From Siderastrea radians (Eukaryota; Cnidaria; Anthozoa; Scleractinia; Rhizangiidae), in assembly GCA_964017195.1 (NCBI GenBank), contig OZ024895.1:6506001-6570000 (forward strand): a DNA stretch of 64,000 nt, read 5' to 3'. The notes beneath the pieces are model-generated. The model saw only the letters and a list, made by a program, of their open reading frames with translations, made no database searches and had not been told where the DNA came from. A program made the translations under genes and the position numbers. This document shows positions 22,121-32,366 of the stretch, piece by piece; positions within the stretch are counted from its first letter, which is position 1, and each line of letters starts with the position of its first letter.

Positions 22121-22475
22121 GCCACTCGATCACTAGGTCCGGCAAAGGCACTAGGTCGACAAGGAAAAAGATTGTATGGGTGGCATAAACGTTGCTCGTA
22201 CGTGCGACTAGCTAAGTGCGAAGTTAGAGGCCACTTACCAGAGCAATGGATTTCTGGTTAGGCTACGTGGCGGTAGCGGGATTGTGAGTACAACGTTTGA
22301 GCGGAAAGATCAGCACGACAATCAAATCAAATCAAAACAATTATCACCTCCAATACGAAGACAAAAATGCAATAGCTCCACGCAAGATTCGTTTCACAGT
22401 TTTATAGGCACAAAAATCGGTTATCATTTTTCAGATTACAAAAAACGCATAAATTTACTCATTCCCCGTTTCCTT

Positions 22476-23832
22476 CATCCTCGGAGACCCAGGGGCAGCT
22501 AGTCGGGACGACGGGATTTTCATGGGCGAAAGTTTACTTCAAGAGCGGGAGAGCCCCTGGGCACTTACTCTTACCGAACGAGTTCCAGAAGCGTTTGAAA
22601 TCCCACCTTCTGATTGGCCAGAAAAATATTTTTCTGGCCAATCAGCGAAGAGGAACAGCCGGGCGACTCTCATGTCTTCTTACACGAGGTTCTTTTCCTC
22701 ATCGAACGCCGTAGCAGCGTGGCCCGTTCAACGGGAACATTTTTGAGGAGAGCTTCAGAAAAAATAAATAAATAATAAATAAACGAAGTCGAGGAAATCG
22801 CAAACTATAACGTGGCCGCAAGAAAACAAACACTCACCGGGATTTTTCACAGCGGACTTATCGAAGGTATCGTAAATTTTTAGAGCTAGCGACTTCCCCT
22901 TTCTCAAGTGTTACGTGAGGCTAATAGTTACTCGAGTAAACGATGTTACTATAAATTATTTCTCCTTGTTCGTTGAACTACGTCTGAAACTTTCCACGGG
23001 AATCTCCGATGCACGGGCCACGCAACTATGTCGCTCGAGCGTGGGAACCACAGTTAACCAAAGCGTAATATGAGTGTTTGTATGGAACGGAAATTCGATA
23101 GAAAATAATCGGCGGTTTTCCGCTGAAGATGCATTAAAATCGAAATACAGTTTGAAAAACATTACCTGCTATGTGTTTGCTGCGTTTTTATTGCTTTTCC
23201 GAGCTTCTGGAGGCCGATCTGGGCGATTTTCTGCTGAACGGTCGAAGCGACGTCATGTCACGTACTAGAGAGAACTAGTTCTCTCTAGTTCTCTCTAGTA
23301 CCTGACATGACACGCTCGATCAACATAGTTGCGTGGCCCGTGTATCAGAGAGGGAAAGTTTCAGACGAAGATCAACGAAGGAGAACTAATTAGTTACATT
23401 GGAGAAAGGGGAAGTCGCTAGCTCTAAAAATTTGCGATACCTTCGATAAGTCCGCCGTGAAAAATTCCCTGTGAGTGTTTGTTTTCTTGCGGCCACGTTA
23501 TAGTTTGCGATTTCCTCGACTTCGTTTATTTATTATTTATTTATTTTTTCTGAAGCTCTCCTCAAAAATGTTCTCGTTGAACGGGCCACGCTACTACGGC
23601 GTTCGATGAGGAAAACAACCTCGTGTAAGAAGACATGAGAGTCGCCCGGCTGTTCCTCTTCGCTGATTGGCCAGAAAAATATTTTTCTGGCCAATCAGAA
23701 GGCGGGATTTCAAACGCTTCTGGAACTCGTTCGGTAAGAGTAAGTGCCCAGGGGCTCTCCCGCGACTTGTTGTAAACTTCGGCCATGAAAATCCCGTCGT
23801 CCCGACTAGCTGCCCCTGGGTCTCCGAGGATG
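22476..23832. mobile_element. Foldback DNA transposon with 9-bp target duplication
   Basis: Begins CATCCTCGGAGACCCAGG and ends with its inverse; flanked by CGTTTCCTT at 22467-22475 and 23833-23841, a perfect 9-bp duplication. The two arms (about 550 bp each) are inverted through most of the element, including the self-complementary AAATATTTTT/TGGCCAATCAG block. The loop holds a stretch (about 23056-23270) that is also found in the foldback at 25194-25618. No transposase. Termini and 9-bp duplication suggest a Mutator-like origin. Confidence 0.9.
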
Positions 23833-23841
23833 CGTTTCCTT

Positions 23842-24418
23842 TTAAGTTTCTCCCTTTGTTGCACAACTCAAGCTGCCACGAAAGCCAATATAAAGCGCCG
23901 AAAACGAACTTATGACAGACTCATGAAAGTCTCGTGACTCGACATTGAACTTTGTCTCATCACATGTTTGTACGTGACTAAACACCACTTGTTTACACAA
24001 AACAGTAACCTGATCTCACGCTCAATCAACATAACACGTTCTTTACACGTGAAACAAGCCACACTAAACATTATCACATGACTGCCTGGCCGTGCGATAA
24101 CCCCCCCCCCCCCTCCCCACAACCCCCGGAGCTATTAAAGCAAAATTTGGCCTTGACTTGATCACATGTACTCCACGTGATAAAATTCACGTTGTTTACC
24201 ACACAGGCGAACCACTCCATTATTCTCGAATTCGCTCATTTAAAATTCCAACGATTCCTTCGCCCATTACCACCTCTCTACATAACAAAACATCCCTTAA
24301 TATTATTTTCACCCAATTTTGCATCTTACTTTCACATCAAAACGGTCATCGAAACAAAATTTATTTGCTGAACACAACCACTGATTTTTGTGTGGCTTCA
24401 GCGAAGCTGAGACCACTA
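23842..24418. other. No gene recognised
   Basis: Between two nested transposons inside the Polinton; contains a 15-base poly-C run near 24103. No conserved frame identified. Confidence 0.5.
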
Positions 24419-24692
24419 CCGTGTGGCATCAATATTTTTGCGGGAGTTTAATCTTGCGAATGGCGATTTTTGTGTGTGTTTGTTTTGCGGGACTAATTTT
24501 TGCGATTGGGAAAACTGTTTATTCTCCCTTGGAATTAATTTTTGCGATTTTCCGGAAGCCGCCTTCTATTTGGAATTACAACATTCTCGTTTTTTGAGTA
24601 TAAACAATCGAATGCAGGTGAACACCATGCAGATGTATAACACGTTAAATCAGTTAATTAATGGAATACGTTCAGACGATCCTTTTCTTTTA

Positions 24693-26089
24693 CAGTTGAT
24701 CCACGTCACGCGTGCACGGAAACTCTAAAATTCAAAACAACGTGACGAGTCACCTTCTCCATATTTGGGCATTCGCCTTGTGTTTCTTGAGATTCAGAGA
24801 GGGATTTCGAAAATCGAAAGGAGATTTCGAATCTGTCACAGATTTTTCGAAATGTTCAGACCTGGTTATGTTATTGCCTTAGACCGAAAGAACAGGCCAT
24901 GTAGGCCTCTCCACAAGGAAACGAGAAGACGAATAATTGATCGGAGAGGGACCGAAAGCGATCTCCACAGCAGGTCGTGCAACTCCTGGCGCTGTTTATT
25001 GTATCATTCGACATCATGAAACGTTCAGTACATGTGAGGCGTTCAGTCAAGGGGGAAGAAGTTATCCTTCTAATTTTCAGACGACGTTGCATGTAGAATC
25101 TATTGAATTGTTCGATTCAAACTAGCGAAACCTAGGATATATGGATGGGAAAATCGCGAAAGATTGTTGAGCAGTAGGTTATGCAATAGACGAAAGCGTA
25201 ATATGAGAGTTTGTATGGAGCTGAAATTCGATTGAAAATTCGATTGAAAATAATCGGCAGTTTTCCGCGGAAAATACCTAAAAATCAAAATAGAGTTTGA
25301 AAAACCTTACCTGTTGTGTGTTTGCTGTGTCTTTACCGCTTTTCCGAACTGCTGGAGGCCGTTTGGGGCGATATTCTGTTTAACGGTCGAAGCGACGTCT
25401 TATCACGTACTGGCTTTCCTTTGACATGACGACCGTTAAACAGAAAATCGCCCCAAACGGCCTCCAGAAGCTCGGAAAAGTGGCAAAAACACAGCAAACA
25501 CACAACAGGTAATGGTCTTCAAACTCTATTTCGCTTTTTAGGTATTTTGCACGGAAAACTGACCATTTACATTTTGGATCGAATTTCAGATCCATACAAA
25601 CAACTCACATTACGCTTTGGTCAACTGTGGACGAAGCGTCGGCTTTGTCTTTAATCAACCTCGCAACTAGGAAAACTGTCATCAGTAATTGCTTGACACG
25701 GCAGATGTATCTTGGTTTTCGTCCACTTCCTTCGGAGTTACCGTTCATACACAAGCGTTCAGCTCCAAGGTTTGTTCTCGTTCGGTTGAAACAGGAATCA
25801 CGCATCAGCAAAATAATTGACATAATTTCACCTCCTTCTAGTCGTCTAAAAAGTTTTTGATCCACTGACGAGAAGCGAACCCAGAAAATAACGCGGTCTC
25901 TCGATAAAACAAAGATTTGTCCCGTCACAACCCCTTGCTTCTACAAAGATAGAAGCCATTTTCGGAAATTTCAATGAGATCTTCAATATTTCCCTTGTGA
26001 TCTCCGTTACGTCACTGAAAGTAGCTTGTTTATTTGAAGACTCGGATCACTTGTTGAGGTTTCCGTTCACGCGTGACGTGGATCAACTG
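24693..26089 (+). mobile_element. Degenerate Tc1/mariner-like element
   Basis: Terminal CAGTTGATCCACGTCACGCG at 24693 and its inverse at 26089, both flanked by TA, the usual Tc1/mariner target. Between about 24870 and 25080, two plus-strand frames give pieces of a transposase-type helix-turn-helix (RPLHKETRRRIID; RATPGAVYCIIRHHE), broken by a frameshift. No intact catalytic domain was found; a foldback sits in the middle. Confidence 0.7.
25194..25618. repeat. 425-bp foldback repeat
   Basis: AAAGCGTAATATGAG at the left is inverted as CTCACATTACGCTTT at the right; arms of about 200 bp meet near 25405. One arm closely resembles 23056-23270 inside the other foldback element. Confidence 0.8.
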
Positions 26090-26397
26090 TAAAACTTTTA
26101 ACAGCTTAATACTTGTAATGTACCGACTGCAATTTCATCGTTTTATTTCTGAATGTTTTGCTTCTAATTTCGTTTTATTTTTGAACGAAAGAGACAGTTT
26201 AAGTAACTGGGCACCAACATGTTAACTGGGCACCAACATATTACATCACATGTAAAAGGCGATGTTTGTATACAAATTTCGACAATGGAGTAAATTTTTG
26301 CGGGAATTAATTTTTTGCGGGAACTTTTTTTGCGGATCGTGAAAAAACCGCGAAAATCCCCAAAATTTGAATCCGGAAAAATTAGTGCCACACGGTA

Positions 26398-27243
26398 TGT
26401 CAGCACGTGCGACGTTTCCGGGCTTTTTTGACAGTTTGCTACGTGACTAGTGACGCAAGACTTGCACAAGTCAAACAATGGCATGATCTTTTCTAACAAG
26501 GCACGCTTATTACTCGATTTTAGCCGTGTGGTCCAAAATGCAAGTCCGTGTGAAATAATGTGGAAAATAAAACAGAGCTTATTTATATATTTGTCTGGAT
26601 ACGGGAGTTGCCACGTTCGTCAAGCATGATGTCACGCAAGAAGAAGACGTACGTGAATTTCAAGATCGGCTATTCTCTTCTGGCTCAAACATTACAGAAT
26701 TAATTTTTGTGACAAGTTACGCTTCCCACCAGATCCAAAATATTTGTCCATGGAAAAATAATCTTTATAATAGAAAGCCAAAAAATTAAATTTCAATCCA
26801 TTGAGCTTCAGAGATACATCTGAGAATGGCTTCTGAAAGGACTGTTTTGTATTATTTTGTTTGTCCCATATTCACACTGTTGTCAGATATTTTACAGATA
26901 TTTTCTCACTTTCTTCCTGTTTTGTCGTAATTTGAAGCCACACTTGTACGCATTAGCGTACCAACTATTGATCAATGACGTATACGAATTCGAAACCACT
27001 AACATAAACTCAAACATTGATCTCTGATCACCCTCAAATCTGTAAAAAGCCCTGGAAACGAGGTTGCACAATATCGGACACAGCTCCACTTATAAGGTAA
27101 ACTCTGTCTAAAAACCAATACTTTTCGAATGCTCAACGCTACTCAAATAAACAACATCACAATAGTGTACCTTGGTACACGCACGTTCATTCAACAACCA
27201 TTTCCGTACCTCTCATTGACAGCTACAAAATAGCTCACGCACG
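26398..27243. other. No gene recognised
   Basis: AT-rich Polinton interior downstream of the ATPase. A 65-codon minus frame at 26892-27089 has no recognisable content. Confidence 0.45.
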
Positions 27244-27864
27244 CTATGCGTGCCTATGTTTTAGTTGTGCAATGAGCTCTTGGTACTCTTCGTGAGAAAG
27301 TTCCCTAGCGTAATCTTCAAAGATAGGTCTTACCCTATGGAGTGTAAAAGAGAACAAGTGCCGCCACGTTTTCCCGAAAGGGTCTTGCGATGCTGGTGAT
27401 TTGCTGTGTCAGCACCCACACACTGATCCCTCCGTGTCGTGCACTGAAGCCATGAGATACCAGCTGGCTTGTGCGTCCTTTCACGTCTTTTGTTGCTGCA
27501 CAGTCGTCCAAAATGATAAGCGTGTTTGTTTTCTCAAAAAAAAGAAGCTCACCAGTTTAAGCCAGTTTTCAACCTCTTCCTGTTGGCAATTACCCACAAA
27601 AATGTAAGGATCTTTGTCCACAAAACCGTCATAGGTTTTATTGTAAACGAAGGTTGGGCATATTAGCACAATATAGTCAAACTTGCCTAGAAAGGGGCGG
27701 CGCAGCTCGTCAACAACGTATTTTGTTTTTCCTGAGTTAGTTGTCCCAACTATAAGAGTGTTGAAGGGAATGTTGTTAGGGTCCTTTATATTTAATACTG
27801 CACAGATTCTAGCTGACTGTTCATAATGTTCATTTGAGTATCGCTGATGGTGTACACGTGGCAT
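27244..27864 (-). pseudogene. Packaging-type ATPase (FtsK/HerA superfamily), frameshifted
   Basis: Genome-packaging ATPase of the Polinton/NCLDV A32-like group. The first frame (start 27864) holds Walker A VGTTNSGKT about 40 codons in. The A-rich run near 27535 shifts the frame; Walker B (LIILDD) and the following TQQ sensor-type motif continue in the next frame from about 27530 to 27345. A TAG and another shift near 27330 follow, then a short reading to TAG at 27244. Its 5' end overlaps the 3' end of the capsid-type gene by 73 nt in another frame, suggesting coupled transcription. Inactive as it stands. Confidence 0.85.
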
Positions 27865-29024
27865 TTCAAATTTCCAGCGCCAGAGCCCTTTCTTTCGGTC
27901 TCAAGATGCACACCGTCCTTGGTGTTCACAAGACGGGTGCCGCTGCCATGCATAGTGTTGTCTTCCATGGAGCGCAGATCGATGAGCAGGCCAAACTTGT
28001 TGTCTGTGTAAATCTTTGTAAGAGTCATGTGGCTTTTTCTTTTCTGATTTGCAAAGAACCGGCTGATCTCTCCTCTCATGTCTTTACCCTGTAAACCATG
28101 TTGGGCGAACCGTTTACTGTAACGCTCACTTTGGTGATGTCGGTTGAAGTATTTTTCTGATTCACGAGCGCCTCCAACATAGGGTTCAATGAAGAGAAGA
28201 AGGATTGCCTTGAGCGATCGGCGCTGAGGATTGGCCCGAATGTTCAACCGTTGATCGGCGTCTTTTTTAAATGTAACCACTTCTTCCCGCATGACGTGAT
28301 CATAGGCAAACTCCTTGCCACTTTTATAAACTCTGTCAGCCTCATCCGCCAAAGCTTCGCTGCGGATCATCTCATATTCTTGCTGAATGTTAGTTAGTCT
28401 ATAATTCAGCTTGGACGCATCAGAGCCCTTAACGACTTGAGGGGCTAGTGCGAGGGTCAGCTCAAATATAAGATCGCTGTATAATGCCTCCGGATAGAAA
28501 ACACCGTGGTCGGTCAGGATTTCGTGGTCAAAGCGGATGCGATATTTGTCACCGTAAACATCGTTCAGTTTATTTTCAGCAGGCAAGCTTTTTTTGTTAC
28601 CAGCGTTGGAGCGTATCTTGCACAAATCCTCGCTCTGAATCCCCTCCAAAATCTTACTTTCACGCTCATCCTCAGAAAGGAAAAGATACTCGAAGATTTT
28701 GTAAATGTCGTAGCCAACTGTGTCTCGAAGAATGGTGCCCGAAAACTTTGCAACAAACTTGTCCACCAAAGCTCGCGAAACGTTTTGGACAAGAAAATTA
28801 TCTGCGTGGCCGCTTACTTTGAGGTTGAAAACCAGTGCCAGAGAGCCTGGGACAATCACCTCGTTTTTATTTAGCTTGGGCACTGAGATGTACAAAGTCT
28901 CACCAGTAGCCTCAGTGCGGTCAAAGGTTATGCGCTTTACAGCGCGCTCCGCTTTCATCGCACGCAGATTTTTAAGGTAATGCATTGGTCGAAGACCCTT
29001 TTGTACCACAACGCCGTCTTCCAT
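27792..29024 (-). CDS. Candidate Polinton major capsid protein
   Basis: About 410 residues from ATG 29024, which lies three bases after a TATATATATATA tract; an ATG 63 bases upstream is in frame but would read through that tract. No transmembrane segment. The C-terminus (MNIMNSQLESVQY) and the middle segment (LLLFIEPYVGGARESEKYF) match a protein family I recall from cnidarian Polintons and take to be the jelly-roll capsid protein. This is inference from position beside the ATPase and from composition. The frame is open, but about 16 codons near 28095-28143 appear to be read in the wrong frame between two compensating indels. Confidence 0.6.
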   Translation of the reverse strand: MEDGVVVQKGLRPMHYLKNLRAMKAERAVKRITFDRTEATGETLYISVPKLNKNEVIVPGSLALVFNLKVSGHADNFLVQNVSRALVDKFVAKFSGTILRDTVGYDIYKIFEYLFLSEDERESKILEGIQSEDLCKIRSNAGNKKSLPAENKLNDVYGDKYRIRFDHEILTDHGVFYPEALYSDLIFELTLALAPQVVKGSDASKLNYRLTNIQQEYEMIRSEALADEADRVYKSGKEFAYDHVMREEVVTFKKDADQRLNIRANPQRRSLKAILLLFIEPYVGGARESEKYFNRHHQSERYSKRFAQHGLQGKDMRGEISRFFANQKRKSHMTLTKIYTDNKFGLLIDLRSMEDNTMHGSGTRLVNTKDGVHLETERKGSGAGNLKCHVYTISDTQMNIMNSQLESVQY

Positions 29025-29218
29025 TCTGTATATATATATAGTCGTTAAAGTTGCCTGATGAATGTGGTCCTTATAATTTTGGTCCATACGAAACAGAACT
29101 GTCGCAATAAAACAATGTATACCCTTGAAGCCTAAACTCTAGTGAAGCTATTGTTATAATGCTCCTCTATCAAATGAGTTAAGCACTCTACGAAATACAT
29201 TCTACTCACGAAAGAAAG

Positions 29219-29220
<2 letters not shown>

Positions 29221-29260
<40 letters not shown>

Positions 29261-29271
29261 GTTGTTACTGT

Positions 29272-29300
<29 letters not shown>
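29221..29300. repeat. (TA)n microsatellites
   Basis: Two alternating TA runs (29221-29251 and about 29278-29300) separated by GTTGTTGTTGTTAC. More TA runs follow at 29466-29488, 30138-30205 and 30900-30965. Confidence 0.95.
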
Positions 29301-29302
<2 letters not shown>

Positions 29303-29458
29303 CACCCGTTTTCAAAAACATTGCTACTTGAAAAATATATATACATATATATATATACCTTTTGTTTTCATATTTATTCTTTTGTTTTCGCGTTGTGAAG
29401 ACAAAAGATGTATATATGTATATATATTTTTCAAGTTGCAATGTTTTTGAAAACGGGT
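29303..29458. repeat. Inverted repeat bordered by TA microsatellites
   Basis: ACCCGTTTTCAAAAAC at the left is mirrored by GTTTTTGAAAACGGGT at the right, each bordered by (TA)n. The ends resemble those of the two neighbouring 270-bp elements. Confidence 0.75.
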
Positions 29459-29490
29459 GTATATATATACATATATATATATATATATCT

Positions 29491-29760
29491 ACCTGGATTT
29501 TTGAAAAGGTGGCTCCTGAAGATTTGCCCATTTTGGCCGGAACGACACCGAAACCGGGTTTTTTGGACTCCCATGAGCCTAGAAACCACACGGGAGAGAA
29601 AAGAGAAGGGAGGGGAGAGAGGGGAGAAGAAAAAAGGACTGCTGGCACTCATAATTTTTATATTGCCTACTTTGGAGATAGTTTCTGAACGACAAAAAAG
29701 TGCTCGCGACACACCGCTCGGACACCTCAACCGAGCGGTACCGTTTTCAAAAATCCGGGT
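29491..29760 (+). mobile_element. 270-bp MITE, copy 1
   Basis: Ends ACCTGGATTTTTGAAAA and inverse TTTTCAAAAATCCGGGT; preceded by (TA)n and followed by TATAT. It contains a hairpin CCGCTCGG/CCGAGCGG and an A/G-rich tract. Almost identical to copy 2 at 29870-30139. Confidence 0.85.
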
Positions 29761-29869
29761 ATATATTGGCATGAAATGGGCTAAAATGGCCAAGAAATGC
29801 TCAAGAGGCCGCTCTTCAGCCAGAATTCGGTCATTTTTTGCCATCTGACAACAATTGCTTGCAATATCT

Positions 29870-30138
29870 ACCTGGATTTTTGAAAAGGTGGCTCCTGAAG
29901 ATTTGCCCATTTTGGCCGGAACGACACCGAAACCGGGTTTTTTGGACTCCCATGAGCCTAGAAACCAGACGGGAGAGAAAAGAGAAGGGAGGGGAGAGAG
30001 GGGAGAAGAAAAAAGGACTGCTGGCACTCATAATTTTTATATTGCCTACTTTGGAGATAGTTTCTGAACGACAAAAAAGTGCTCACGACACACCGCTCGG
30101 ACACCTCAACCGAGCGGTACCGTTTTCAAAAATCCGGG

Positions 30139-30139
<1 letters not shown>
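29870..30139 (+). mobile_element. 270-bp MITE, copy 2
   Basis: Same length and ends as copy 1 with very few differences (for example CACACGGG versus CAGACGGG). It is followed by a (TA)n run of about 65 bases. The 109-bp spacer between the copies is not duplicated. Confidence 0.85.
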
Positions 30140-30208
<69 letters not shown>

Positions 30209-30211
30209 GGG

Positions 30212-30896
30212 TAAAGACCATATTGTTACTTTCGTCTTATTTTAGCTCTTTACGTCATGGCATGTCAAATATTTTTACCGTTGACCCGAATTTTAAATTT
30301 GAATGTTGTAACTAGTATATACCTCTAGTGCTCCTGTTGAAGACCGTGATCTCAAGTCAACGATAATTTTTTCTTCTTCGGTTCCTTTGTTTCATTTTAA
30401 CAAAGAACATGCTGTCCACAAGGGGCCTCCCCTTACAGTCGTGATTGCGATGGGAAATCAGTTTGGCTTGTTTTTCGCAAAATCAACCCATGAAGTGGGA
30501 GGGATTTTTTTCGTTTACGGCAAGACGGCAATGTTCGGCATTTAAACCAGTTGTTGTTGTTGTTATTTTTTTTAAACACATGCAATCATAGCGACATCAA
30601 GTATGTGAGACAATTTAATGTTTTCTTTGTTGAAAACGTTGGTTATTCGAAAAAAAATCACACGAAAAAAAATCACATGACCGTTTTTAGCGCGATCAAA
30701 ACAATGATGTAGACTTTAACGACTCAGTGTAAGATGGAGTTTAACTGATGAGTGGGTCACCTCTTCGGTGGCCTACGAAACAAGTTTGTATTAAATGTCC
30801 ATTCACTCAAGATTTGAGTAGTTCAACAACTGGTTTATTCTGCTCCTTCGCTGCAAGTAGAGCACTGTATTGGCTTCGCCGGTGAACATTTAACTG
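30212..30896. other. No gene recognised
   Basis: Spacer between the MITE cluster and the next Polinton gene; no conserved frame. Confidence 0.45.
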
Positions 30897-30968
<72 letters not shown>

Positions 30969-30984
30969 AAATTGATTACGGCTG

Positions 30985-32282
30985 AGGGTGGCTTCGACAA
31001 CGGTAACCGCGACCTTGATTATCGGCGAGATCACGATGATGACGGGGACGACGACGAAGAAACTGAAACCAATACAACACAGCCCTTTCAACCAGGAGCC
31101 GCATCCACCCCCTAACACGGAGATGAACAAACTGAAATGCATACCATGCCCCAAGAACAAAGCGGGCTTGATGAAACAACACCTTTGTTAGGCCAAGCTC
31201 AAAGAGAGCGGGCATGGAATACTCTCAATGACTTATACCCAAATGCAAGTTCAATTGACCTTGATAGGTATTTAGATTCCAAGTCGCAAAAATTAATGAT
31301 TAAAAAAGATGGCTATGGCGAAAAAGCGTATCCTCTTTACACAACAGAAAGAGTACCCGGCCGCCAAAGTTTAAACCCAAACCTTTCACTAGAAATCAAA
31401 ATGGCTCTCGGTAAGAGTGCACAAGAAATCATAAATGAAGAAAATCAGAGCATAAAGGAAGAGAGACAAAGGTTGCAAGAAGCAGAAAACCAACTGAAGG
31501 AGGGGGAAAGAATTGCTGTCCAACTTCAACGGAACAAAAGATGATCTGCAAAATCTGAGAAACTGAATCGAGCAAACGCAAGCCAGGATTGACGCACTTG
31601 AAGAAGAACAAGGATCAAATCTTGAAAGTGAAAGCGAACTGCAAAGACTGAAACAGCTGAAAAAAAAAACCTTCAAGCCGATCTTGAAAACAAGAAAACA
31701 GAACTGGGAGCCCTTCAAAACCTCGAAAAACAAAAGAACATGCAGAGAACAAGCCAGAGTTGATAAACTGAGTAGAACCATTGCTTCCAAAGAATAAGAA
31801 AGAATGCTGTTGAAAAGAGACTCAACAGCACAAAGACCCTTGAAGAACTAAAAGAACAAGAGACAGAGCTTATACGCCAAAACGAAGAAGATAGAGTGGT
31901 GATCAGTGATGAAAACGCTACGCCTTCTGAAAGAGAAGCTGCAGAAACCAGGGTCGCAGAGCGTGAAGAAGAGCTGGCAAGGTTAAGAAGACAGGTTCAA
32001 GAAAGAGAGGAAGCTTGGCCTCTTTGGGAAAGGGTTAAGGATATATTCAAAAAATATGGGTGGACCTTGCAAGCGGTTGTTTTGGCCGCTAGCTTGGTCA
32101 TAGGCGCCGTGGTGCTCAAATTAATGACTGCCTTGAAATCGGGGATTAAAGCTGTGGGCAATGGTCTGAAAGAAATTGGTAAAAGAACCGCCTCCTTTTT
32201 GCCCAGCCTAATCGGCTCGATCGTGAGCTTCATTTTCAAAGCTGTGGGGCAGGACATTTCTTTTCTGGCGGAGCATGCGTGA
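30985..32282 (+). pseudogene. Coiled-coil, C-terminally membrane-anchored Polinton protein
   Basis: Begins in an acidic stretch (DDDGDDDEE near 31040) just after a 65-base TA run; the original ATG is not evident. The conserved-looking N-terminal region (TPLLGQAQRERAWNTL; KAYPLYTTERV; SLNPNLSLEIKMALG) is followed by a long Glu/Lys/Gln-rich coiled coil, broken by at least three frameshifts or stops between 31540 and 31870. The last frame (31896-32282) ends with a hydrophobic segment (LQAVVLAASLVIGAVVLKLM) and a second one near SLIGSIVSFIF. It could be a structural or envelope-like component; function unknown. Confidence 0.6.
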
Positions 32283-32366
32283 CTAGTGATCCTCGCCGTC
32301 GTGGCGTTCTTGATTGAACGGGTTATAAAACGCAACCGCTAAACCCGCTAAAGTTTAAGCTAAACG

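Larger units (their letters stand above)
24419..26395. mobile_element. TA-inserting MITE disrupted by a Tc1/mariner-like element
   Basis: Ends CCGTGTGGCATCAAT (24419) and its inverse ATTAGTGCCACACGG (26395), each next to TA. Subterminal TTTTTGCGGGA repeats occur on both sides. A related end (TACCGAATGGCACGAAAT, then CGCGGGAG) starts at 63735. The outer MITE is split by the element at 24693-26089. Confidence 0.7.

Noticed and set aside
22522..23866. Paired ORFs (74-100 codons) on both strands
   Set aside because: They are the same inverted-repeat arms of the foldback element read in each direction.
25605..25928. 107-codon minus ORF as a possible transposase
   Set aside because: No DDE motif or recognisable domain; it lies in degraded Tc1/mariner-like sequence.
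28484..28874. Plus-strand ORFs of 112 and 122 codons
   Set aside because: Antisense to the open capsid-type frame, with no conserved content.
29253..30245. Several ORFs of 65-198 codons on both strands
   Set aside because: They arise from TA microsatellites (Tyr/Ile runs) and the duplicated 270-bp MITE; no coding signature.
31389..31790. 133-codon minus-strand ORF rich in Phe/Leu/Ser
   Set aside because: Antisense of the Glu/Lys-rich coiled-coil gene.
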